Source of the DNA: an uncultured Sphingobacteriales bacterium
GTDB taxonomy: Bacteria; Bacteroidota; Bacteroidia; Chitinophagales; Chitinophagaceae
NCBI GenBank assembly: GCA_946887085.1
Contig: CAMPKG010000034.1
Location: 1-15,580, forward strand
Direction: 5' to 3'
DNA: 15,580 nt
The notes beneath the pieces are model-generated. The model saw nothing but the letters and a program-made list of their open reading frames with translations. It was not told the origin of the DNA and made no database searches. A program made the position numbers and the translations under genes. Of this stretch, positions 8,435 through 15,580 are shown one piece after another (position 1 is the first letter of the stretch; each line of letters opens with the position of its first letter).

Positions 8435-8953
8435 ATGAGAAAGATCATTCTCGGCCTGGCCGTGACCCTCGACGGATTTATCGAAGGCCCCAACGGAGAA
8501 TACGACTGGTGTTTTACAGACCAGGACTATGGCATGTCCGATTTCTTCAAACGGGTAGATGCTGTATTTATAGGGCGCAAAAGCTATGAAATGATGCAGG
8601 GCATGGAAAATACAGACGCCAGCTGGATGCCGAAGATGAAAGAATACGTGTTTTCAAACACACTGAAAGAAGTGAAAGAAGGCGCGGAGCTCGTTTCAGG
8701 TGATGTGGCGGCAAAAGTCAGGGAGATACGGTCGCAACCCGGTAGGGATATCTGGCTGTTTGGCGGCGCTTCTCTTACTTCGTCTCTGATGAGCGAAGGT
8801 CTGGTGGATGAGCTTTGGTTATCGATACATCCCATTCTTTTAGGGCAGGGCAAACCGCTGTTCAGCGGCATTGAAAACCGCGTAACGCTGGAGCTCATCG
8901 AAAGCAAGACTTATGACACTGGCCTGGTATCCGTAAAGTATAAACTGGCTTAG
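8435..8953 (+). CDS. Dihydrofolate reductase family protein (RibD C-terminal-like)
   Basis: The 172-residue single-domain protein has the DHFR/RibD-C fold signature: MRKIILGLAVTLDGFIEGP at the N-terminus, AVFIGRKSYEMM (residues 43-54, nucleotide-binding loop) and DIWLFGGASL (105-114, NADPH pyrophosphate binding), ending with HPILLGQGKPLF. It resembles the YyaP/YwjB group and not true folate-pathway DHFR, so it is an NAD(P)H-dependent reductase of unknown substrate. Such genes are frequent beside AraC, TetR or MarR regulators, as here. CATCTTTG (8411-8418), one mismatch from TAnnTTTG, may be its own -7 element. The stop codon lies inside the stem of a strong hairpin (8943-8972), implying that transcription ends here. 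Confidence 0.92.
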   Translation: MRKIILGLAVTLDGFIEGPNGEYDWCFTDQDYGMSDFFKRVDAVFIGRKSYEMMQGMENTDASWMPKMKEYVFSNTLKEVKEGAELVSGDVAAKVREIRSQPGRDIWLFGGASLTSSLMSEGLVDELWLSIHPILLGQGKPLFSGIENRVTLELIESKTYDTGLVSVKYKLA

Positions 8954-8972
8954 CAAGGGAACTAAGCCAGTT
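8943..8972 (+). terminator. Hairpin overlapping the stop codon of the DHFR-like gene, likely terminator
   Basis: AACTGGCTTAG (8943-8953) and CTAAGCCAGTT (8962-8972) are a perfect 11-base inverted repeat around the 8-base loop CAAGGGAA. The TAG stop occupies the last three bases of the left arm. The following bases, ATTATTACTAAATT, are AT-rich but not a proper T tract, so it could instead be a weak terminator, a bidirectional structure or an mRNA 3' end stabiliser. Confidence 0.65.
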
Positions 8973-9001
8973 ATTACTAAATTCGCTGCCAAATTAATCT
9001 C

Positions 9002-9790
9002 ATGCTATCAATGAACCTGCAGGGTAAAACTGCATTGGTGGCCGGCAGCACGCAAGGCATAGGTTTTGCCTCGGCGCAGGCGCTTGCTTCACTGGGGGCT
9101 AACTGCGTACTGATCGCGCGCAACGAGCAGGCCCTCCAAAAAGCTGTGGCAGAGCTGGATGCATCGCAAGGCCAGCAGCACCGCTACCTGGTAGCTGATT
9201 TCCAGAAACCCGAAGAAGTGCAGCAACAGGCTGAAAAGCTAGTGGCGGACACTACGGTTCATATCCTTGTAAACAATAGCGGAGGTCCGGCGGCAGGCGC
9301 GATCGTCGACGCAAAACCCGAGGCTTTCCTGCAGGCATTCAATCAGCACCTGGTTTGCAACCATTTACTGGCAACAACGGTAATGGACAGCATGAAAAAA
9401 GCCGGTTATGGCCGGATCATCAATGTGATCTCCACATCGGTGAAAATACCGCTGAAAGGATTGGGGGTTTCCAATACCATTCGCGGGGCGGTAGCATCCT
9501 GGGCTAAGACCATGGCCAATGAGCTGGCGCCTTTCGGCATTACGGTGAACAATGTATTGCCGGGCGCTACCGCTACCGGCAGGCTCGATGCCATTATTAA
9601 TAACAAATCATCGAAAACGGGAGCTGAAAGGGAAGAGGTGGAGAAAGAGATGCTGGAAGAGATACCTGCCCGCCGGTTCGGACAGCCGGAGGAGATAGCC
9701 TCGCTCATTGCGTTTTTGGCTTCACCTGCAGCAGGTTATATTAACGGCACAAGCATTCCCGTTGATGGAGGCCGCACGGGTTCCATATAG
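9002..9790 (+). CDS. SDR-fold protein with non-canonical active site (BKR-like)
   Basis: The 262-residue protein has the short-chain dehydrogenase/reductase fold. The dinucleotide-binding loop is A14-G-S-T-Q-G-I-G21 in place of TGxxxGxG, and NNSGG (91-95) stands for NNAG. Ser144 takes the place of the catalytic Ser. Thirteen residues later, where Tyr is expected, there is Ser157, and the Lys four further on is Arg161 (SNTIR in place of YxxxK). The rest (GRIINVIS, ELAPFGITVNNVLPG, ARRFGQPEEIASLIAFLAS, GTSIPVDGG) is standard. A known subgroup of 3-oxoacyl-ACP-reductase-like SDRs lacks a perfect motif and tetrad, and this fits it. The second Met (9011) may be the true start. A hairpin separates it from the DHFR-like gene. 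Substrate unknown. Confidence 0.92.
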   Translation: MLSMNLQGKTALVAGSTQGIGFASAQALASLGANCVLIARNEQALQKAVAELDASQGQQHRYLVADFQKPEEVQQQAEKLVADTTVHILVNNSGGPAAGAIVDAKPEAFLQAFNQHLVCNHLLATTVMDSMKKAGYGRIINVISTSVKIPLKGLGVSNTIRGAVASWAKTMANELAPFGITVNNVLPGATATGRLDAIINNKSSKTGAEREEVEKEMLEEIPARRFGQPEEIASLIAFLASPAAGYINGTSIPVDGGRTGSI

Positions 9791-9858
9791 CGATTTAAGT
9801 GTTACGATTTTTCTGCATAAAATTGTTAAAGTTGAACCGTTTCCCTAGGAGAAATCCG

Positions 9859-9892
9859 TGTGACAAAAAGATGACTTTTATAAATTGTCACA
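9859..9892. repeat. Inverted repeat TGTGACAA-N18-TTGTCACA upstream of actA
   Basis: Perfect 8-base arms lie at 9859-9866 and 9885-9892, with 18 bases between. The spacer itself contains AAAG-ATGACTTT pairing potential (9867-9870 with 9875-9878), so an RNA hairpin with an interrupted stem is also possible. No T tract follows. It lies between the SDR stop (9790) and the actA promoter-like element, where an operator or an SDR terminator would be expected. Confidence 0.6.
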
Positions 9893-9945
9893 TTCAAAAT
9901 ATCCGCTGAAACCCGCGCCAGTATTGAAAAACATTTTTTAACAAA

Positions 9946-9980
9946 TGTGTATAAACTTTCGACTTTGTGTTGTAGTTTTG
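9946..9980 (+). promoter_or_regulatory. Putative promoter for the act operon
   Basis: TAGTTTTG (9973-9980) matches TAnnTTTG exactly. TGTG at 9946-9949, 23 bases upstream, is one mismatch from the TTTG -33 element. A transcript starting near 9986 would exclude the upstream in-frame ATG at 9945 and supports the GTG at 10026 as the actA start. The -33 match is weak. Confidence 0.35.
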
Positions 9981-10025
9981 CCCACGCTTTGTCAAAAAGG
10001 AACGTTAATTTTCAAATTTATTCCT

Positions 10026-11303
10026 GTGTCAGAATCAAATAAGCATGTGTTCCGGAGAATCGCCCAGAGCATAGTTACGACCGTAATTGCCCTGTTCGCA
10101 TTCAGCCTTTCTACTTTTGCCGCCCCGGATGGTAAAGCTTTATTCCAGTCAAACTGCGCCAGCTGTCACAACCCACTGAAGGATGCCACAGGTCCTGCAC
10201 TGAAAGGTGCTGATGCACGCGTTCCGAGCAAGGAGTGGTTGTATGATTGGGTACACAATTCCGGTGCAATGATCCAGAAAGGCGACAAGTACGCCGTAGA
10301 GGTCTACAACAAATGGGGCAAGACTGCCATGACCCCGTTCCCAACCCTGACAAATGAGGAGATCGACGCGATCTTTACTTATGTAAACTCTGTTGAACCG
10401 AAGAGCACAGCTCCTGCTGCTGGCGGTGCAACTGCAACTGACAGCGCACAAGGCGAAAACAGCTGGCTGTACATAGTTATTACACTTTTGTTATTGGCGC
10501 TGGCTATTATCCTGTGGCGTGTTAACAGCGGCCTGCGTAAGGTCGCAGAGCAAAAAGAAGGTGTTTCGAGCAGCGAAGAAATTCCGCTGTACCGCAATAA
10601 GGTGTTCATCGCCATGGGTGTTGTTATCCTGTTCATTGTTGCCGGTTACTGGATAGTGAACGGCGCCGTGGAAATGGGCCGCCAGCAGAACTACCAGCCT
10701 GAGCAACCGATATTCTATTCCCACAAAGTACACGCAGGTGTTAACCAGATCAACTGTCTTTATTGCCACGCAGGCGCTGAAAAGAGCCGACATGCGATGA
10801 TACCTTCTACCAATATGTGTATGAACTGTCATAAGCAGATCAACGAGTACACAGGAGAAGAAGAGCTGATAACTGCAGAGGGTAAGAAAGTCGACGGAAC
10901 CGCAGAGATCCAGAAACTTTACAAATACGCTGGCTGGGATCCCGTTAAAAAGGATTACATCCGCGATGCTAAAGGCAATATCAAAGCCACCCCGGTTCAA
11001 TGGGTGAAGATCCATAACCTGCCCGACCACGTGTACTTCAACCACTCTCAGCACGTAGCAGTAGGCAAGATCGCCTGCCAGCGTTGCCACGGCAATATCG
11101 AGACCATGGATGAGGTTTACCAGTTCGCGCCACTGTCGATGGGCTGGTGTATCAACTGCCACCGTCAGACACAGGTGCAGTTTGCCGACAATAACTACTA
11201 TAGCATTTACGAGAAATATCATCAGGAGATCAAGTCTGGGAAACGTGACGGTGTAACGGTGGAGGACATAGGCGGATTGGAATGCCAGAAGTGTCACTAC
11301 TAA
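10026..11303 (+). CDS. actA: Alternative complex III subunit ActA, six-CXXCH membrane cytochrome c
   Basis: Read from GTG at 10026 the product has 425 residues and a good signal peptide (1-32, cleavage ...LSTFA/APDG). The frame opens further up to ATG 9945, but those 27 residues look unrelated. A class-I-like cytochrome domain (about 33-130) carries heme site CASCH (44-48). Membrane helices follow at about 146-166 and 193-215, with a basic cytoplasmic loop between. The periplasmic C-terminal part carries CLYCH (244-248), CMNCH (265-269), CQRCH (351-355), CINCH (375-379) and CQKCH (420-424), the last ending one residue before the C-terminus. In alternative complex III, ActA takes electrons from the ActB iron-sulfur clusters and passes them towards a cytochrome c or terminal oxidase. 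Its stop lies in an intercistronic inverted repeat. Confidence 0.93.
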   Translation: MSESNKHVFRRIAQSIVTTVIALFAFSLSTFAAPDGKALFQSNCASCHNPLKDATGPALKGADARVPSKEWLYDWVHNSGAMIQKGDKYAVEVYNKWGKTAMTPFPTLTNEEIDAIFTYVNSVEPKSTAPAAGGATATDSAQGENSWLYIVITLLLLALAIILWRVNSGLRKVAEQKEGVSSSEEIPLYRNKVFIAMGVVILFIVAGYWIVNGAVEMGRQQNYQPEQPIFYSHKVHAGVNQINCLYCHAGAEKSRHAMIPSTNMCMNCHKQINEYTGEEELITAEGKKVDGTAEIQKLYKYAGWDPVKKDYIRDAKGNIKATPVQWVKIHNLPDHVYFNHSQHVAVGKIACQRCHGNIETMDEVYQFAPLSMGWCINCHRQTQVQFADNNYYSIYEKYHQEIKSGKRDGVTVEDIGGLECQKCHY

Positions 11304-11340
11304 TTGTAGTGCCCTTCGCCACTGGAAACGACAACAATTA
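11301..11340 (+). repeat. Inverted repeat in the actA-actB gap
   Basis: TAATTGT (11301-11307, including the actA stop codon) and ACAATTA (11334-11340) are perfect 7-base complements. AGTG (11308-11311) and CACT (11320-11323) can pair inside. The loop is long and the outer stem AT-rich, so this is a modest structure that might stabilise or tune actB translation within the operon. Confidence 0.35.
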
Positions 11341-11381
11341 AAAATTATTCGGAAACGCATTTTTATACCGAATCGAACCGT

Positions 11382-14300
11382 ATGAGTCAAAAACAATATT
11401 GGAAGGGGCTTGAAGAACTGCACGACAGTGCCGCTCACAAAGACGTGGTTGAGAACGAGTTCAAGGAAGATCTGCCATTTGACCTTGGCGGAAAACTCCT
11501 GGACGCGACTACACCCCGCCGCGACTTTTTGAAATACTTAGGTTTCAGCACCGTGGCTGCAACCCTTGCTGCGAGCTGCGAAATGCCCGTGCGCAAGGCC
11601 ATTCCTTATGCTATCAAGCCTGAGGATATCGTTCCCGGTGTCCCTAATTACTACGCTTCTACTTATGTAGATGGCGGCGACTATTGTGCCATTGTTATCA
11701 AAACACGCGATGGCCGTCCTATCAAACTCGAGGGTAACGAGCTTTCTTCTGTAACAAGAGGGGCAACTTCTGCGCGTGTGCAAGCTGCAGTGCTGAACCT
11801 GTACGATAAAGCCCGCCTCCGCCAGCCGCATGCTGATGGCAAAGAAGCAACTTTCGAAGCTATCGACCGCCGCATTATGGAAGGTTTAGGTAGCGGACAA
11901 GGTTACCTCGTTACTTCTACCATCCTTAGTCCTACTACCAAAGATGTTATCAGCCAGTTCATAGCTAAATACCCCAACATGAAACACATCACTTACGATG
12001 CGGTTTCTTACTCGGGTATGCTGCTGGCCAATGAGGCAAACTACGGTAAACGTGCCCTGCCTTCTTACCACTTCGATAAAGCACAAACCATCGTAGGCCT
12101 GGGCGCTGATTTCCTCGGTACATGGCTTGCTCCTATAGAATTCTCCAAGCAATACGGTATCGGCCGCCGCGTGAGCGCAGCCAATGCCCGCATGTCCAAA
12201 CACTACCAGGTAGAGGCTAACCACACTACTACCGGTGCAAGCGCCGACCTGCGTGCTACCTGCAAACCTTCTGAGATGGGTGCGGTAGCAGTGGCGCTGT
12301 ACAATGCAGTTACAACCGGCGCAAGCCCTGCATTGCCCAGCAAAAACCTGAACACACTCGTCTCTAAAGCGGCAGCCGACCTGAAAAAAGGCAACGGCCT
12401 TGTAGTTTGCGGCAGCAACGATGTACATATCCAGACTGTAGTAAACGCCATCAACGGTGCTATAGGCGCTAACGGCACTACCATCAACTGGGCAGTGAAC
12501 AGCAACTACCGCGCTGGTATTGATGCTGATATGGTGGCGTTGACAGAAGCAATGGCAGCGGGCCAGGTTGGCGCAGTGCTGCTACACGGCGTAAACCCTG
12601 TTTACGACTATTACAACGCTAAGAAATTTGCAGAAGGCCTTGCCAAGGTTCCGGTAACGATATCGTTTGCCGACCGCATGGACGAAACTGCTCAGAAATG
12701 TAAATACGTGGTTCCTGACCATCACTTCCTGGAAAGCTGGGGTGATGCAGAGCCTAAAACAGGCTACTACAGCCTGATGCAGCCCGGTATCGCTCCTTTG
12801 TTCAAAACAAGGGCGTTCCAGGATAGCCTCCTCGTATGGGCAGGTTCTACCGGCACTTACGGCGACTACTGGAAACAATACTGGATGGGCAAACTTGGCG
12901 GTCAGGCCAATTTTGACAAAGCCCTGCAGGATGGTGTTGTTGAGCCGGCCGGTGAAATGGCCATGGGCGGCGGCGGCTTCGCAGGTGATGTGAATTCAGC
13001 TATCAGCGCCATCGGCGCTAAGAAAGGTGCAGGCAAGACCGAACTGCTGATCTATGAAACAATAGCTATCGGTGCCGGCGGCGCATGGAGTAACAACCCA
13101 TGGCTGCAGGAAATGCCCGATCCGATAACCAAAGCTACCTGGGACAACTACGTTTGCGTATCGCCGGCACGTGCTAAGGCAATGGACGAGGAGTTGACCA
13201 GCATTACCGAGGTAGTGACCGAAAAACGCGTACTGAAAGTAAAGGCAAATGGCCAGGAAATAGCACTGCCTATGGTAGTGGTTCCCGGTATGCATAACGA
13301 TGTGATCGCGATAGCTGTAGGTTACGGCCGCGATGCGAAAGTTGGCCGCGCTGCCGGTGGTACCGGTAAGAACGTTTACCCGATGGTAAGCTTCAACGGC
13401 CAGACCTTCGACTACAACGCTGCAGCTGAAGTGGAAAAAACGGCTGAAACGTTTGAAGTGGCTATCACGCAAACGCACCATAGCTACGAAGGCCGCGCTA
13501 TCATCCACGAATACACGCTGGATGAATTCAGTAAGGATCCTAACCACCTCACTAATGAACGCCACAAGGAGCTGGGTCATTACACGCATTCTGCTGACGG
13601 ACATGGTGAAGGCCACGGCGAAACGGAGACCGTTCACGGTGGCGGCCACGATAACGCGTTGGGCTTAGCTCCGATAGCAAACCGCAGGGGCCCTGAAGCT
13701 GCAGGCCAATCTGATTTCGATAAGAACTTCCGTAAAGAAGGCACGCTATATCCAAACTTTGAATCTCCGGGTATCCACTGGGGTATGTCTATCGACCTGA
13801 CAGCTTGTACCGGTTGCGGTGCCTGCGTGATAGGTTGCCAGGCGGAGAATAACATCTCTGTGGTAGGTAAGACACACGTACTGAAATCACAGGAAATGCA
13901 CTGGCTGCGTATCGACCGCTACTTCAGCGGTATGCCTGACGATCCGGATAGCATCCAGACCGTATTCCAGCCGATGCTCTGCCAGCATTGCGATAACGCG
14001 CCTTGCGAGAACGTTTGTCCTGTATCTGCTACCAACCACAGCAGCGAGGGCCTGAACCAAATGGCCTACAACCGTTGTATCGGTACCAAATACTGCGCTA
14101 ACAACTGTCCTTATAAAGTGCGTCACTTCAACTGGATGGACTGGAACGGTGCAGACTGCTTCGAAGACAACCTGTACGAGGATTACAAACGCGATGATAT
14201 CAACGACGACCTGACACGCATGGTGCTGAACCCTGACGTGACTGTTCGTAGCCGTGGTGTAATGGAAAAATGTACGTTCTGCGTACAGCGTTTGCAGGAT

Positions 14301-14585
14301 GGCAAGCTCCAGGCTAAGAAAGAAGGCCGCCCGCTGAAAGATGGTGAAGTGAAGACCGCTTGCCAGCAAGCTTGTGCATCAGATTGTATCAAGTTTGGTG
14401 ATGTGAACGATCCGAACAGTGAGATAGCTAAGCTGCGCTACCACGACCAGAAAGAAAGGGTGTTCTATGTACTGGAGCAGATACACACGCTGCCTAACAT
14501 TAACTACCTGTCGAAGATCCGTAACACGGAGACAGTGGTTGCCGGCGACGAAGCGACAGATGGCTTGATGAAAGCGCATATTTAA
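11382..14585 (+). CDS. actB: Alternative complex III subunit ActB, fused molybdopterin-oxidoreductase-like and 4-cluster Fe-S protein
   Basis: The 1067-residue protein starts with a 45-residue extension and then the Tat-like motif R46-R-D-F-L-K51 and a hydrophobic stretch ending LAASC66, as in the TAT-variant-translocated molybdopterin oxidoreductase family. Residues about 67-720 resemble a molybdopterin oxidoreductase domain; known ActB proteins carry no molybdenum cofactor. A His/Gly-rich linker (733-756) leads to the iron-sulfur domain (about 780-1035). Its Cys groups are C809/812/815/819, C867/870/875/879, C899/905/909 and C964/967 with C994/998/1002. In the third group Thr902 replaces the expected Cys, which suits one [3Fe-4S] beside three [4Fe-4S] clusters, as established for ActB. 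It passes quinol electrons from ActC towards ActA hemes on the periplasmic side. Confidence 0.96.
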   Translation: MSQKQYWKGLEELHDSAAHKDVVENEFKEDLPFDLGGKLLDATTPRRDFLKYLGFSTVAATLAASCEMPVRKAIPYAIKPEDIVPGVPNYYASTYVDGGDYCAIVIKTRDGRPIKLEGNELSSVTRGATSARVQAAVLNLYDKARLRQPHADGKEATFEAIDRRIMEGLGSGQGYLVTSTILSPTTKDVISQFIAKYPNMKHITYDAVSYSGMLLANEANYGKRALPSYHFDKAQTIVGLGADFLGTWLAPIEFSKQYGIGRRVSAANARMSKHYQVEANHTTTGASADLRATCKPSEMGAVAVALYNAVTTGASPALPSKNLNTLVSKAAADLKKGNGLVVCGSNDVHIQTVVNAINGAIGANGTTINWAVNSNYRAGIDADMVALTEAMAAGQVGAVLLHGVNPVYDYYNAKKFAEGLAKVPVTISFADRMDETAQKCKYVVPDHHFLESWGDAEPKTGYYSLMQPGIAPLFKTRAFQDSLLVWAGSTGTYGDYWKQYWMGKLGGQANFDKALQDGVVEPAGEMAMGGGGFAGDVNSAISAIGAKKGAGKTELLIYETIAIGAGGAWSNNPWLQEMPDPITKATWDNYVCVSPARAKAMDEELTSITEVVTEKRVLKVKANGQEIALPMVVVPGMHNDVIAIAVGYGRDAKVGRAAGGTGKNVYPMVSFNGQTFDYNAAAEVEKTAETFEVAITQTHHSYEGRAIIHEYTLDEFSKDPNHLTNERHKELGHYTHSADGHGEGHGETETVHGGGHDNALGLAPIANRRGPEAAGQSDFDKNFRKEGTLYPNFESPGIHWGMSIDLTACTGCGACVIGCQAENNISVVGKTHVLKSQEMHWLRIDRYFSGMPDDPDSIQTVFQPMLCQHCDNAPCENVCPVSATNHSSEGLNQMAYNRCIGTKYCANNCPYKVRHFNWMDWNGADCFEDNLYEDYKRDDINDDLTRMVLNPDVTVRSRGVMEKCTFCVQRLQDGKLQAKKEGRPLKDGEVKTACQQACASDCIKFGDVNDPNSEIAKLRYHDQKERVFYVLEQIHTLPNINYLSKIRNTETVVAGDEATDGLMKAHI

Positions 14586-14640
14586 TTGGAATAAAAGGCG
14601 AAAGCCCTGAAATATTTAAAAGTATTACTAATCACGTGCT

Positions 14641-15580
<940 letters not shown>

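Noticed and set aside
9859..9892. A CRP/FNR binding site
   Set aside because: The half-sites are similar, but 18 bases separate them where 4-6 are expected, so I only report an inverted repeat.
10491..11438. A 315-codon open frame on the minus strand opposite actA
   Set aside because: It lies wholly antisense to a gene with six heme motifs, has no recognisable domain, and such frames arise from codon bias of the real gene.
12996..13649. A 217-codon open frame on the minus strand opposite actB
   Set aside because: Antisense to a well-supported coding region, with no start context or family resemblance.
14597..14606. GGCGAAAGCC hairpin with a GNRA loop between actB and actC
   Set aside because: The stem is only three base pairs and no T tract follows, so it is not a credible terminator within an operon that clearly continues.

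Overview
The window looks like chromosomal DNA of a member of the Bacteroidota, most likely Chitinophagaceae or a close relative. Three things point there: an actABC (alternative complex III) cluster of Bacteroidota type, a Bat-type VWA/DUF58 gene set, and several start regions with a TAnnTTTG promoter element but no clear Shine-Dalgarno. This placement comes from gene content and signals read by eye, not from a database search. I see no rRNA, tRNA, CRISPR array, insertion sequence or phage gene.

Layout. Positions 9-854 (minus) hold a lipoprotein of unknown function. It is divergently transcribed from a PLP-dependent sugar aminotransferase at 990-2201 that closely resembles KdnA, the 8-amino-3,8-dideoxy-manno-octulosonate (Kdo8N) synthase. 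Next comes a tight three-gene run (2242-5064): a DUF58 protein, a signal-peptide/one-TM protein with BatD- and DUF4381-like parts, and a BatA-like VWA membrane protein. The usual moxR, batB and TPR partners are not beside them. uvrB (5065-7089, minus) converges on batA with no intervening base. About 500 bases of mostly AT-rich non-coding DNA follow, then an AraC-family regulator (7591-8373), a small dihydrofolate-reductase-like protein (8435-8953) and an SDR-fold protein (9002-9790) whose catalytic Tyr and Lys are both replaced.

The right third is the start of the respiratory alternative complex III operon. actA (10026-11303) encodes a membrane-bound cytochrome with six CXXCH sites. actB (11382-14585) is a fused molybdopterin-oxidoreductase-like/iron-sulfur protein. 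actC (14641 to the window end, incomplete) is an NrfD-like quinol-binding membrane subunit. Together they would oxidise menaquinol and pass electrons through iron-sulfur clusters and hemes to a terminal oxidase; the remaining act genes probably lie beyond position 15580.

Most of the window is well-understood core metabolism, and I do not find a convincing undescribed system. The points most worth checking are the six-heme ActA architecture, the catalytically degenerate SDR, the KdnA-like gene without KdnB beside it, the partner-poor Bat gene set, and two clean inverted repeats (8943-8972 and 9859-9892).
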